Counted from the first letter of the stretch, positions 49,451-59,545 are shown. The stretch is 64,000 nucleotides of DNA from Desmonostoc vinosum HA7617-LM4 (GCA_019359515.1 JAHHHC010000002.1:62001-126000), one strand, 5' to 3'. Numbers and translations: made by a program. Notes: generated by a model not told the origin, from the letters alone.

Positions 49451-52444
49451 ATGTTCTGGAAGTGGTGCTTTAGATTATTAATTGGATTATTAGCGCTGTG
49501 GCTACTCTGGGATTTGAGTTCCCACTTGGGTGCAGAGATTCTCTGGTTTCAAAAAGTCGGTTATTTGCAAGTATTTTTACTGAGAGTACTCACTAAAGGT
49601 GCTTTGTGGGCAGTTGTGGTTAGTATAACTGCTGCCTATCTTCTGGGAAATTTGTGGTTAGCACAACATTTGAAGTATCCCCAGTCTTGGAAGCTTGAGC
49701 AAGTTGAAGGACTAGATAGTGAACTCAAAAGCTTTCTCAGTCCTGACTATCAGAGATTCGATGCAACTAAAACATCCGATCATCAACGCTTACAACCCTT
49801 AAAACTGCGCTGGCTATTACCATTAGCTTTAGTGTTGAGCTTATTGGTAGGCTTAATGCTAGCCCATTACAGTCAGATTGCCCTTTCTTACTGGCATTCT
49901 CCAGTTAGCAAAGCTAGCTTACCTGTGCCGATGCTGTTTCGACCAGAAATTATCGGGCAACTTAGTAAGCAAATTGTCTCTCAAGTTTGGTATCTTGGAT
50001 TACTTGGGGGAATAACGATCGCTATCCTAATTTATCCCCAATTTATCCTCAGCGCGATCGCAGTTTTGTTTACTGCCATATTCGGGTTTTTATTATCCCA
50101 ACATTGGGCAAAGATACTACAATATTTTCACCCCACGCTCTTTAATAACTCTGAGCCGCTATTTCGCAAAGATATCAGCTTCTACGTATTTCACCTCCCA
50201 GTCTGGGAAATACTGGAACTGTGGCTGATGGGGTTATCTTTATATGGTTTTGTGGCTGTCACCCTTACCTATCTCCTCTCGGGACACAGTTTAAGTCAGG
50301 GAATTTTCCCTGGTTTTTCGCCTAGACAGCAGCGTCATGTGTCTGGTTTGGGTGGCTGTTTAATGCTGGTGATAGCTTTGAGCTACTGGCTTAGCCGTTA
50401 CGAATTGGTATATTCTACCCGTGGGGTGAGTTATGGTGCTAGCTATACCGATGTCACAACACAGTTGCCAGCTTACACAATTTTGTGCGTTCTGGCAGTG
50501 GCGATCGCATTTTATCTACTGTGGCGAACGATTTTTTGGCGATATAAGTCTCGGTATCACCGATTTGGATTTTACCTATCAGGGCTATATTTTGTCTTAG
50601 CTGTCTTGGGTGGCTGGATTTTGCCAACTGCGGTGCAATATTTAATTGTTGAACCAAATGAATTGCAACGAGAGCAACCCTACATTCAGCGGACTATTGC
50701 CTTGACTCGGCAGGCATTCGGCTTACAAGCAATCAATACTATTCCCTTCAACCCGCAAGGAACACTAACTCAAGCAGATATCAAAGCTAATGACTTAACC
50801 ATTCGTAATATTCGCCTTTGGGATCAGCGGCCGCTGCTAGAAACTAACCGTCAACTGCAACAAATTCGACCCTACTATCGGTTTCCCGATGCCGATATTG
50901 ATCGGTATACCCTAGAAACAGACATAACTGCAACCAGACCAGCTGCATCTCAACAGCCACCAGTATCTCAGCCAACCGAAGCAACCGAACAGCGGCAAGT
51001 ACTAATTGCAGCAAGGGAATTAGACTACACTGCCGTACCACAACAAGCTCAAACTTGGGTTAACCGTCATTTAATTTATACTCATGGCTACGGGTTTACC
51101 ATGAGTCCGGTGAATACAGCCGGAACAGGTGGACTACCAGAATATTTTGTCAAAGATATTAGCGGTAACAAGAGTGCCCTTAGCACATCTAGCGAAACCA
51201 TTCGTAACAGCATTCCCATTGGGCAACCCCGAATTTATTATGGTGAAATTGCTAATACGTATGTCATGACAGGCACAAAAGCCAAAGAGCTAGACTATCC
51301 CAGTGGTAGTGATAATGTATACAATAGTTATGATGGACAGGGTGGTGTCTCCATTAGTTCACTGTGGCGTCGGTGGCTATTTGCTACGTATTTAAGAGAC
51401 TGGCAGATGGTGTTTACACAGGACTTTACACCTCAGACAAAGGTATTATTTCGACGGAACATTAACCAAAGAATTCGCGCGATCGCACCTTTTTTAAAAT
51501 TTGACAGCGACCCTTATCTAGTTGTTGCTAATACCAATACCAGCAATGATCACAATCAAAATTATCTTTACTGGATTATCGATGCTTACACAACCAGCGA
51601 TCGCTATCCTTATTCAGATACAGATAGGGATAACATCAACTACATTCGTAATTCCGTTAAAGTAGTAGTTGATGCTTACCATGGAACAGTAAAATTTTAT
51701 ACCACTGATACAAGCGATCCGCTAATTACTACCTGGTCAGCAATATTTCCCAAGATGTTCCAACCGCTGAGTACCATGCCTGCAACCCTCCGTAGTCATG
51801 TGCGTTACCCAACGGACTTTTTTAGAATTCAATCTGAGCGGTTGATGACATATCACATGACCGATCCCCAGGTATTTTACAACCGGGAAGACCAGTGGCA
51901 AATCCCCAATGAAATTTATGGTAGCGAAGCCCGACCAGTAGAACCTTATTATTTGATTACCAGTTTGCCTACTGTTCCCTTTGAAGAATTTATCTTGCTT
52001 TTGCCTTACACCCCTAAACAAAGGACTAATTTAATAGCTTGGTTAGCAGCGCGATCGGATGGTGAAAACTACGGTAAGTTATTGTTGTATGTCTTTCCTA
52101 AAGAGCGTCTAGTTTACGGCACAGAACAAATCGAAGCCCGAATCAACCAAGACCCGGTAATTTCCCAACAAATTTCCTTGTGGAATCGTCAAGGATCGAG
52201 AGCCATTCAAGGTAATCTATTAGTAATTCCAATTGAGCAATCGCTGCTGTACGTCGAGCCAATTTATTTAGAAGCAACACAGAATAGCTTACCAACTCTG
52301 GTGCGGGTGGTAGTAGCTTATGAAAACCGCATTGTCATGACACAGACCTTAGAGCAAGCACTACAGGCAATCTTTCAACCACAAGTCACACCAGCCCCTG
52401 CCATTATCCGTCCCTTTGAGCAAGCAAGTCCACCTAGTCAATAG
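49451..52444 (+). CDS. UPF0182-family large membrane protein
   Basis: 997 aa, ATG start. Seven or so membrane helices in the first 400 residues (from [17 protein letters not shown]), then a large extracytoplasmic region. Family patterns: [116 protein letters not shown] and [13 protein letters not shown]. Length fits UPF0182 (COG1615). Function unknown in all members I know. Confidence 0.92.
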   Translation: MFWKWCFRLLIGLLALWLLWDLSSHLGAEILWFQKVGYLQVFLLRVLTKGALWAVVVSITAAYLLGNLWLAQHLKYPQSWKLEQVEGLDSELKSFLSPDYQRFDATKTSDHQRLQPLKLRWLLPLALVLSLLVGLMLAHYSQIALSYWHSPVSKASLPVPMLFRPEIIGQLSKQIVSQVWYLGLLGGITIAILIYPQFILSAIAVLFTAIFGFLLSQHWAKILQYFHPTLFNNSEPLFRKDISFYVFHLPVWEILELWLMGLSLYGFVAVTLTYLLSGHSLSQGIFPGFSPRQQRHVSGLGGCLMLVIALSYWLSRYELVYSTRGVSYGASYTDVTTQLPAYTILCVLAVAIAFYLLWRTIFWRYKSRYHRFGFYLSGLYFVLAVLGGWILPTAVQYLIVEPNELQREQPYIQRTIALTRQAFGLQAINTIPFNPQGTLTQADIKANDLTIRNIRLWDQRPLLETNRQLQQIRPYYRFPDADIDRYTLETDITATRPAASQQPPVSQPTEATEQRQVLIAARELDYTAVPQQAQTWVNRHLIYTHGYGFTMSPVNTAGTGGLPEYFVKDISGNKSALSTSSETIRNSIPIGQPRIYYGEIANTYVMTGTKAKELDYPSGSDNVYNSYDGQGGVSISSLWRRWLFATYLRDWQMVFTQDFTPQTKVLFRRNINQRIRAIAPFLKFDSDPYLVVANTNTSNDHNQNYLYWIIDAYTTSDRYPYSDTDRDNINYIRNSVKVVVDAYHGTVKFYTTDTSDPLITTWSAIFPKMFQPLSTMPATLRSHVRYPTDFFRIQSERLMTYHMTDPQVFYNREDQWQIPNEIYGSEARPVEPYYLITSLPTVPFEEFILLLPYTPKQRTNLIAWLAARSDGENYGKLLLYVFPKERLVYGTEQIEARINQDPVISQQISLWNRQGSRAIQGNLLVIPIEQSLLYVEPIYLEATQNSLPTLVRVVVAYENRIVMTQTLEQALQAIFQPQVTPAPAIIRPFEQASPPSQ

Positions 52445-52488
52445 TCATTGAAGAAGACGCAAAGACGCGTTCCATCACAGGCTGTATT

Positions 52489-52635
52489 TCATATCAAGTT
52501 CGCGTAATTACTTATTATTAAAATTTCTCCCTGTCCCCGTGTCCCCGCGTCCCCGCGTCCCCGTGTCCCCGCGTCCCCGCGTCAGCCCTAACGATAAGTC
52601 TTCAGACGAACATGATATCACTCATGCCCTTGGCG
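52489..52635. repeat. Dispersed repeat, expanded copy
   Basis: Same element as 37314-37428, but its centre (52530-52585) is an array of CCCCGTGT/CCCCGCGT octamers. Flanks match closely (CTTATTATTAAAATTTCTC, GCGTCAGCCCTAACGATAAG). Confidence 0.88.
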
Positions 52636-52765
52636 ACAAAAACTACTCTAAAAACTTTTGAGGAATCCTCCGGAATCGCTCAAACTACTGTGGTATTCAT
52701 ATTTAGAGTCTATACTTAACACTTATAACTAATCTTTGGGGAATACACCCCATCCTTATTGCTCA

Positions 52766-52796
52766 AAAACCCGGTCACTAAGACTGGGTTTTTGAT
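52766..52796 (+). terminator. Rho-independent terminator
   Basis: AAAACCCGGTC / GACTGGGTTTT (one G-U pair), loop ACTAA, then TT. It probably ends a transcript reading from upstream; it is 320 bp past the UPF0182 stop. Confidence 0.8.
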
Positions 52797-52856
52797 GTTT
52801 GTATTACAAAGTCCAATAGAGTTTGTTGTCCGACGATAACTAGAAACACAGAGCAA

Positions 52857-53075
52857 AATTCTTACTGGGCTATAATAACCCCAAAAAAACAAACTGATAA
52901 ACCTGCTGCTGAGAGGTTTTTACGTGCTTTTTCTAACCTCACTTTGACGATTATAGAAGTCCGTGGTCAGCATTTTGGTTATGTTCCTCCTTTAAACCCT
53001 CTACAGCAGGAAATCATTAGTTTACTTGGACTTTCACCTGATATTTATAGCAATCTTGTGGATAATTCCTCGTAA
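52857..53075 (+). pseudogene. C-terminal fragment of a DDE transposase
   Basis: A frame ending TAA at 53075 reads NSYWAIITPKKQTDKPAAER, then FLRAFSNLTLTIIEVRGQHF, then PLNPLQQEIISLLGLSPDIY. This matches the C-terminal tail I associate with a common cyanobacterial IS4-superfamily transposase (PTxxxLLxAFxxIxLT ... PLSPLQQxILxLL). No start codon and no upstream catalytic domain. A remnant. Confidence 0.65.
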
Positions 53076-53084
53076 GTCAAATTC

Positions 53085-53156
53085 TATTACGCGAACGGTG
53101 AGTCTGGTATCCCCTAATTCAGTTGTTTTTAGTTCTTGTGTAATCCATTGTTCCAT
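53085..53156 (-). pseudogene. N-terminal scrap of an IS4/Tn5-like transposase
   Basis: Minus strand reads MEQWITQELKTTELGDTRLT from an ATG at 53156, the typical start of Tn5-like transposases (W..xEL..xxLGDxRLN.R); similarity is lost after about 25 residues. In-frame codons continue upstream (QDLEADQTQQ). Only a fossil of insertion next to the CRISPR leader. Confidence 0.6.
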
Positions 53157-53578
53157 TTGCTGAGTTTGGTCTGCTTCCAGGTCTTGCTAGATAAAAAACA
53201 CAATTTCTGCCTTTTGTCAACTTTTCTGTAACCAAAGATGTTTATAATGCATAGGTGAGGCAGGGGGACTTACGGCGATTCAGTTAATATTTTCCAAATG
53301 ACGCCTAATGTGAATTAGTAATTATGGGGTCAACCAGTAGGTGTTTTTCAAACAAAATAAAATTTTGTGCCTGAAAAGCTTATCCTCTCCAGCTTTGAAT
53401 CCTCTTTGAGTGTTTTGGAGGTTGACACCACACCCTCAAATCCTTATCACAATTGCTTTTGAGGTGATTTATTATTCTTGCGCTCTTGACAGCCAAACGT
53501 CTGAAAAGGTATCTTAGCTACAGGTTGCCACTTTTGAACCTTGAAAACCAAATATACCAAGGCTCGCAGACCCCGGCC
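53157..53578 (+). promoter_or_regulatory. CRISPR leader region
   Basis: AT-rich DNA upstream of the first repeat. A promoter-like TTGACA (53486-53491), 18-bp spacer, TATCTT (53510-53515) would start RNA about 57 nt before the first repeat, on the strand whose repeats end GATTGAAAC. The segment just before the repeat, GGCTCGCAGACCCCGGCC, is unusually GC-rich. Leader assignment is inferred from repeat orientation and the degenerate far end. Confidence 0.6.
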
Positions 53579-55842
53579 GTTTTAATTTACCTAAATCCCT
53601 ATTAGGGATTGAAACGTACGGTTATTGATGATTGTTGATTGTTGAACGCCAGGTTTTAATTTACCTAAATCCCTATTAGGGATTGAAACTATTCGATTGC
53701 CGATGTTGTATGCGATCGCCTGGGTTTTAATTTACCTAAATCCCTATTAGGGATTGAAACTGCTAAAACGCCATATGCCGATTGTGGTGTATCGCCATAC
53801 AAGTTTTAATTTACCTAAATCCCTATTAGGGATTGAAACAATGCTGCCAATTGTTGAGGCGATTGCATCTTAGTTGTTTTAATTTACCTAAATCCCTATT
53901 AGGGATTGAAACCACGAGCAAATTCACTTTGGGAGCGATCGCCCTTCGCCCGAGTTTTAATTTACCTAAATCCCTATTAGGGATTGAAACCGATCAACAC
54001 GACCTTTACCTGACCGGATTTTAGTTTTAATTTACCTAAATCCCTATTAGGGATTGAAACCTAGCACTGAGATAGAGTACTAATTGCTGCGTAGAGAGTT
54101 TTAATTTACCTAAATCCCTATTAGGGATTGAAACCTGCTCAGTCGCATTTACCCGTTTGAAGCGTTTCTGTTTTAATTTACCTAAATCCCTATTAGGGAT
54201 TGAAACAAGTTTATCGCAAGCAGATAATCCAATCAGCAAGTTTTAATTTACCTAAATCCCTATTAGGGATTGAAACGCCTATTTAGGGATATGCAACCGG
54301 ATGAAATCAGAAGTTTTAATTTACCTAAATCCCTATTAGGGATTGAAACTTTGATGACTAGTTTATTGAATACCGATCTATCACGTTTTAATTTACCTAA
54401 ATCCCTATTAGGGATTGAAACAAAATAATTGTTTTCAAATCCAAACTTTGTTGTCAAAGTTTTAATTTACCTAAATCCCTATTAGGGATTGAAACCTGGA
54501 AAGTTGGCAATCAGATTCAGAGTCAAAGTTTTAATTTACCTAAATCCCTATTAGGGATTGAAACAGTTCTTATGGAAACAGTGGAGCGGAAAATCCGGGA
54601 GTTTTAATTTACCTAAATCCCTATTAGGGATTGAAACTGATACTACTGGGAAGGTTAGTACTTCATATGTCTTGGAGGTTTTAATTTACCTAAATCCCTA
54701 TTAGGGATTGAAACTAGTCTCCCTTGACTTTTGACAAGTCCGACTTGTTTTAATTTACCTAAATCCCTATTAGGGATTGAAACAAGTCTTCTTGTTCTCC
54801 GTATATCGAACTGTTAGTTTTAATTTACCTAAATCCCTATTAGGGATTGAAACAAATGAGGGATTGTTGATGGCATTTAAGAAGGTCGCGTTTTAATTTA
54901 CCTAAATCCCTATTAGGGATTGAAACAGGCGATCGCACTGTAACTTCAGGCTCAACAACTTGTTTTAATTTACCTAAATCCCTATTAGGGATTGAAACTT
55001 ATCTATAGCAGACTTATCTGCTACATTTTCAGATGTTTTAATTTACCTAAATCCCTATTAGGGATTGAAACGCACAAGTTTAGAGACGCGATCGCAACTG
55101 GGATAATGTTTTAATTTACCTAAATCCCTATTAGGGATTGAAACTTAATATTCTACATGACTCTATAGTATGAAGAATGTTTTAATTTACCTAAATCCCT
55201 ATTAGGGATTGAAACGTTGGCCAACTGTGGCCAACAAAGCGCGGACTAAAGTTTTAATTTACCTAAATCCCTATTAGGGATTGAAACATTGGCGATCGCA
55301 TTCAAATCCTCAAAGGCAAGCACGAGTTTTAATTTACCTAAATCCCTATTAGGGATTGAAACCTACTACTACTGTAGATGCAGATTGCAGATATAGCGTT
55401 TTAATTTACCTAAATCCCTATTAGGGATTGAAACTTCAGGTAAGGCAAATCGAAAACGGTGATTGGGTTTTGGTTTTAATTTACCTAAATCCCTATTAGG
55501 GATTGAAACGGGGAGACAGCGCTGTGGGCGGGCTTCCCGCAAAGCGTTTTAATTTACCTAAATCCCTATTAGGGATTGAAACAATACCGTTTTGCCCATC
55601 TCTCCCAGGAGCGCCATTTAAGCCAGGTTTTAATTAACCCAAATCCCTATTAGAGGATGTTTGAAAAGTTTCGGGCGAATATAATTCGCTACTACACAAG
55701 CGAAGTCCACCTCCTTTGGAAAACACGGAAAATCGAGTTCTTGAAACCCACGGAGGTGGGTTTTGTCTGTATAGTCGCGATTTCTAATCGCCTATTTTAG
55801 TATTAATTTAGACTTTTCAAACAACCTATTAGGGATTGAAAC
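53579..55842 (+). CRISPR. CRISPR array: 28 intact 37-bp repeats, 28 spacers, plus a split degenerate terminal repeat
   Basis: Repeat starts GTTTTAATTTACC and ends TTAGGGATTGAAAC; it contains the inner palindrome AATCCCTATTAGGGATT. First repeat 53579-53615, last intact 55546-55582. Spacers are 32-44 bp. The 29th repeat (55627 onward) has two substitutions (TAATTAACCCAAAT) and is interrupted by a MITE at 55654-55827, resuming with ATTAGGGATTGAAAC to 55842. The ATTGAAAC 3' end and decay at this end show the array reads left to right. Cyanobacterial repeats of this shape are used by type I-D/I-B and type III systems, but no cas gene lies in the window, so the type is undetermined. Open frames through the array are artefacts. 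Confidence 0.97.
55654..55827. mobile_element. MITE-like element inside the terminal CRISPR repeat
   Basis: About 174 bp. Terminal inverted repeats AGGATGTTTGAAAAGT and AGGTTGTTTGAAAAGT (15 of 16 match). The flanking ATTAG is duplicated (55649-55653 and 55828-55832); CCTATTAG (8 bp) is also shared, so the duplication is 5-8 bp depending on the exact border. The inside has AAGTCCACCTCC / GGAGGTGGGTTTTG as inverted arms and no coding potential, as in non-autonomous elements common in Nostoc. Confidence 0.88.
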
Positions 55843-56041
55843 TATTCTGAAGAAATTCACGAGGCAATCGACTCTTTCAGATTGCTCTTTTCACCGTTCT
55901 CTGTTCCCTCTTAACAGAGTGTTTGTTTAGCATAACAAGTACGATATAGCCGTTTTTAATTCACATCAGACGTAAATAATGGCTTTTTGGAGCAAGCCTT
56001 TTTCTGTAGCTGAACTGCTACCTCTTGACATACTCACCGAC

Positions 56042-56790
56042 CTAAAGGCGCGGGGAAACACTTGACACTTCAATGACTGACGCTACCGAAATAGTCTTAC
56101 TCTGTCTCTGTGTCCGTTTAGAGTCGTGGCAATGCCCTATCCCGACTTTCTTTATATTTTTTGCAGCGTTCTCATCTCGATCGTGTTCGCTGCCACAGTT
56201 TAAGCATTGAACTTTTCGGACTTTTAAATCAAGCTTGCCCCACCGATAACCGCACTCCGAGCAAGTCTGGCTAGTGGGTTCCCATCGACTGATAACGCGA
56301 AAATCTCTCCCTAGCTTGACTGACTTAGCTTCACAAAGCGTTCTAAACTCTCGCCATCCCTGCAAACTAATAGCGCGTGATAATTTGCGGTTTTTAACCA
56401 TTCCTGAAATATTTAAATCTTCCAAAACAATAGCTTGGTTTTCGCTCACCACTTTGGTTGATAGCTTGTGTAGAAAGTCTTTTCTTGTGTCTGCTATTCG
56501 GTTATGAAGTTTAGCTGTTTGAATTCTAGTTTTGTTCCTGCGTTTTGAGTCTTTAGATTGCCGTGCTAGTTTACGTTGTTTGCGGCGTATTTTCTTATCC
56601 AGCTTTGAATAATTGGGGCTGATAGCTTTGTCGCCGTTGCTCATTACAGCAAAAGTCTCGATTCCTAAATCAATACCAATACTTTGGTTTTTAGCATCAA
56701 CTTGAACGGGTTCAACTTCTACCACAAAGCTTAAAAAATAGCGATTAGCGCAATCTTTGATTACCGTTACAGAACTAGGCGCTGACGGTA
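56042..56790 (-). pseudogene. tnpB: TnpB, N-terminally truncated (RuvC and zinc-ribbon part)
   Basis: The open frame starts at a GTG at 56725, but similarity begins upstream near 56790 (KLPSAPSSVTVIKDCANRYF). RuvC-I GIDLGIETFAV (D), RuvC-II IVLEDLNISGM (E), zinc ribbon CSECG / CLNCG and RuvC-III HDRDENAAKNI (D) are all intact. About 150 N-terminal residues (RNA- and DNA-binding part) are missing, so a guided nuclease is not expected, although the catalytic domain may still be translated (227 aa). Confidence 0.9.
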
Positions 56791-56792
56791 AC

Positions 56793-56996
56793 TTGATCGA
56801 ATATCCGCCAAAGTTGTCTATCTCTCAAATAGTTAATGCATTAAAAGGCGTTTCTAGTCGCAGATATGGGCAGATGGGATATAAAAAACCCCACAAAGAA
56901 GCCTTGTGGAGTCCAAGTTATTTTGCGATTTCTGTAGGGGGTGCGCCGCTAGAAGTCTTAAAGGAGTATATCAAAAATCAAGAAAAGCCGTCCTAG
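56793..56996 (+). pseudogene. tnpA: TnpA (IS200-type Y1 transposase), C-terminal fragment
   Basis: Reads LIEYPPKLSISQIVNALKGV, then SSRR, LWSPSYFAISVGGAP and EVLKEYIKNQEKPS. The catalytic Tyr is in EYIKNQ; the HUH histidines, normally just before LIEYPP, are gone at the deletion point. The frame extends artificially to 56757 through tnpB DNA. It cannot transpose by itself. Confidence 0.88.
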
Positions 56997-58270
56997 AAGG
57001 ATGGGGCTTGTATCCCATTAATTCTGGTCAATAACTTCCGTCGCAGCAAATCCAACGCAGCGTTCGCACTCACATGACGAATTAAAGCACGTCCCCGCAT
57101 CACACCAAAGCGATACTCAAAACTTTCTACCTCATCTTTTGGCCCCGCTAAACCGATGTAAACTAAACCAACTGGCTTAGTATCAGTACCGCCGGTTGGG
57201 CCAGCAATTCCAGTGATACTCAATCCCCAAGTAGTTGCGAGTCGGGTTTTTACTCCCAGTGCCATTTGTTGAGCCACAGTAGCACTTACTGCCCCAAATT
57301 GATTTAAATCTTCTGCATTTACTCCCAACAACCCAACTTTCACAGAATTGTCATACGAAATTACCCCACCCCAAAAGTAATCTGAGCTACCAGAAATCTC
57401 AGTCAACATTTGTCCCAAACCACCACCAGTACAAGATTCTGCTACCGATAAAGTTTCCTGTGATGCTCGCAACAATTGACCAACTACAGAGGCGAGAGTG
57501 TCATCATTAGCACCATAATAATCAAGTCCAGCAATTTCTTGAATTTGTTTTTCAATCGGTGCAATTAAAGCCTCCGCTGCCGTTTGCGAAGTTGCTTTCG
57601 CAGAAACTCGCAGTCTCACTTCTCCCTTACCTGCATAAGGCGCTACCGTGGGGTTAGGCAACTTCAAATAAGAAGCAACTTTTTCCGCTAAAGCAGATTC
57701 ACCAATACCCCAAAACTTTAAACTCCGACTGTATATAATTTCCTTACCCCAGCCTTGATTTTTAAGAAAAGGTACAGCTGTTTCTTGCCACATCTGATAC
57801 ATCTCACTGGGAATACCAGGAAAGGTGAAAATCGTTATCCCAGGATGGGGTTCCCAGATGATACCAGGTGCTGTACCTGTGGGGTTGGGTAAAATTTCTG
57901 CACCTCGAGGAATCAAGGCTTGCTTGCGGTTGCTGGGGGTCATCACCCGACCCCGTTGGGCGAACTTCTGAGTTATGTCTTCAATGATTTCCGGCCGTTC
58001 TACCAAGGGAACGCTAAAAAAATCGGCGATGGTTTCACAGGTGAGATCATCGGGTGTAGGGCCAAGACCACCAGTAAAAATGAGAATTTGCGCCCTGGAA
58101 ATAGCAATTTCGATAATTTGCTTTAACCGTTCTGGGTTATCCCCAACTACAGTTTGATAGTAATGGGGAATACCTAGCTGAGCTAATTGTTGAGCTATAA
58201 ATTGAGCATTACTGTTGAGGATATCTCCTAGCAACAATTCAGTACCAACACAAATAATTTCTGCACTCAT
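56993..58270 (-). CDS. cinA: CinA-family protein (competence-damage / nicotinamide-nucleotide amidase)
   Basis: 425 aa from ATG 58270 (MSAEIICVGTELLLGDILNS); a longer frame from 58396 would overlap the next gene and lacks family similarity. N-terminal MoaB-like domain (about 1-170, with FTGGLGPTPDDLTCET), then C-terminal CinA_C/PncC amidase (about 265-415, with SVAESCTGGGLGQMLTEISG and WGGVISYDNSVKVGLLGV). Role: NMN recycling or ADP-ribose hydrolysis (family knowledge). The last codons (NGIQAPSF) and the TAG stop lie in the left end of the IS605-type element, so the natural C-terminus has been replaced. The stop overlaps the tnpA stop region by 4 bp. Confidence 0.9.
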   Translation of the reverse strand: MSAEIICVGTELLLGDILNSNAQFIAQQLAQLGIPHYYQTVVGDNPERLKQIIEIAISRAQILIFTGGLGPTPDDLTCETIADFFSVPLVERPEIIEDITQKFAQRGRVMTPSNRKQALIPRGAEILPNPTGTAPGIIWEPHPGITIFTFPGIPSEMYQMWQETAVPFLKNQGWGKEIIYSRSLKFWGIGESALAEKVASYLKLPNPTVAPYAGKGEVRLRVSAKATSQTAAEALIAPIEKQIQEIAGLDYYGANDDTLASVVGQLLRASQETLSVAESCTGGGLGQMLTEISGSSDYFWGGVISYDNSVKVGLLGVNAEDLNQFGAVSATVAQQMALGVKTRLATTWGLSITGIAGPTGGTDTKPVGLVYIGLAGPKDEVESFEYRFGVMRGRALIRHVSANAALDLLRRKLLTRINGIQAPSF

Positions 58271-58298
58271 TTGATTAAGGATTTCCGATACCCAATAC

Positions 58299-59345
58299 TT
58301 AAGGTTGTCGAGATACTTTCCAGACTCGCCAAACTGCATAACTGAGTAGCGAAGTCGCACCACAGGCGTAAGTAATACCGCTAGGTATACCAGCAATAGC
58401 TAACGCCAAACTCCCTACCCACAGGGTTAGAGAGTAAATGAACAAAACCGTCCAGCGATGGGATAAACCAGCGTTGAGCAGTCGGTGATGGAGATGTCGC
58501 TTATCTGCTACCCATGGCGATTTACCACGGCGGAGTCGCGCTAAAATGACAGCTGACATATCCACGATTGGCACTGCCAAAATTAGATAAGGTAATAACA
58601 CAGCAGTGAAAGCAGGGATTTTGACTAGACCAATTACACCCACAGCAGCTAGAGTAAATCCCATAAAATAAGCTCCGCCATCTCCCATAAAGATTTGCGC
58701 GGGGTTGAAATTATAACGGAGGAATCCCAATGACGCACCAGCTAGGGCTGCGGCAATTAAAGCTGCTGCTGGTTGTCGCATAAATAATGAAACAACCAAC
58801 ATCACGACGGCGGCAATTCCAGAAACACCGGCGGCTAGGCCATCTAAACCATCAATCCAGTTAATGGCATTGACCATTCCTACTAACCAAATGACTGTAA
58901 TGGGCAAACTCAGCCAGTCAAGGTTAACTATTCCGACTGTGGGAATACTCACAAAATCTATACTTACCCCTGCTTTCCAAGCACCAGCTGCCACAATAAT
59001 TTGCATTAGCAAACGTGTTAGGGGTGATAAGTTTAATAAATCATCTGCTAAACCAATCAAAAAAAAGCCAAGACCGCCTAAAGTGACCCCCCAAATTTGC
59101 CATTCTTTTTCCGGCGGTAGATTTCCAAAGGCACCTAACCACCAGACAATAAGTAGCGAGATAATAGTACCTGCGAAGATAGAAACTCCTCCCAAGCGTA
59201 CCATTGGACGTTGATGGACTTTGCGATCGCCCGGTTGGTCTACGCGTCCACTTTTTATACCGATTTTTTTAATATCAGGGGTAGTCCAGAGAACGACTAC
59301 TGCGGCAACAAGAAAAGCAATCAGATGATAGATCTGAGGAAGCAT
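58299..59345 (-). CDS. WecA/MraY-like undecaprenyl-phosphate sugar-1-phosphate transferase
   Basis: 348 aa, ATG start, about 10 membrane helices. Motifs of the polyprenyl-phosphate HexNAc-1-phosphate family: GLADDLLNLSP (DDxxN), NAINWIDGLDGLAAG, FMGDGGAYFMGF and HLHHRLLNAGLS (HxHH, cytoplasmic loop). Starts lipid-linked glycan synthesis (O-antigen, exopolysaccharide or heterocyst polysaccharide). MraY itself has a different HHH motif, so WecA-type is preferred. Ends 28 bp before the cinA start on the same strand, so the two are likely co-transcribed. Confidence 0.88.
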   Translation of the reverse strand: MLPQIYHLIAFLVAAVVVLWTTPDIKKIGIKSGRVDQPGDRKVHQRPMVRLGGVSIFAGTIISLLIVWWLGAFGNLPPEKEWQIWGVTLGGLGFFLIGLADDLLNLSPLTRLLMQIIVAAGAWKAGVSIDFVSIPTVGIVNLDWLSLPITVIWLVGMVNAINWIDGLDGLAAGVSGIAAVVMLVVSLFMRQPAAALIAAALAGASLGFLRYNFNPAQIFMGDGGAYFMGFTLAAVGVIGLVKIPAFTAVLLPYLILAVPIVDMSAVILARLRRGKSPWVADKRHLHHRLLNAGLSHRWTVLFIYSLTLWVGSLALAIAGIPSGITYACGATSLLSYAVWRVWKVSRQP

Positions 59346-59439
59346 TTGGATCTTTAAATAAGTAGTTGTTCAGACTAAACTCTGCCAAGGGATGTATTTA
59401 CCTTATATCTACTACATTTCAAACACTTATCAGCATAGG

Positions 59440-59540
59440 AATGGGGAATGGGGAATGGGGAATTGTGATTAATTATTCTCCGCGTCCCCGCGTCCCCGCG
59501 TCCCCGCGTCTCCCTCATCTCCCTCATCTCCCTCATCCCT
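59440..59540. repeat. Low-complexity repeats downstream of glyA
   Basis: GGGGAATGGGGAATGGGGAA followed by four CCCCGCGT-type octamers and CTCCCTCATCTCCCTCATCC. The same combination follows sds at 1.8-1.93 kb; both abut the stop codon of a minus-strand gene. Confidence 0.88.
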
Positions 59541-59545
59541 AGTCC

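Larger units (their letters stand above)
52445..52856. other. Intergenic region with dispersed repeat and terminator
   Basis: Contains the expanded dispersed repeat at 52489-52635 and a Rho-independent terminator at 52766. No gene seen. Confidence 0.6.
56025..57015 (-). mobile_element. Internally deleted IS200/IS605-family element (divergent tnpA and tnpB remnants)
   Basis: Right end near 56025: minus strand CGCGCCTTTAGGTCGGTGAG then TATGTCAA. Left end near 56985-57015: AAGCCGTCC ... GGATGGGGCTT hairpin then TATCCC. The tnpB remnant runs from about 56790 down to 56042, the tnpA remnant from about 56793 up to 56996; they abut, so the middle with both 5' ends is lost. The layout is that of IS605 (divergent genes). 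The ends match the element at 27325. Confidence 0.8.

Noticed and set aside
53833-54457. Open frames across the CRISPR array (peptides with SIPNRDLGKLK or SFNLPKSLLGIET repeats)
   Set aside because: They are translations of the 37-bp repeats; 37 is not a multiple of three and the spacers vary, so no real gene is encoded.
53579-55842. CRISPR array read on the minus strand
   Set aside because: The ATTGAAAC end, the degenerate far repeat at 55.6 kb and the promoter-like TTGACA/TATCTT upstream of 53579 all favour the plus strand.
58271-58396. Upstream extension of cinA
   Set aside because: It overlaps the 3' end of the WecA-like gene and adds residues without family similarity; ATG 58270 gives the standard MSAEIICVGTE start.
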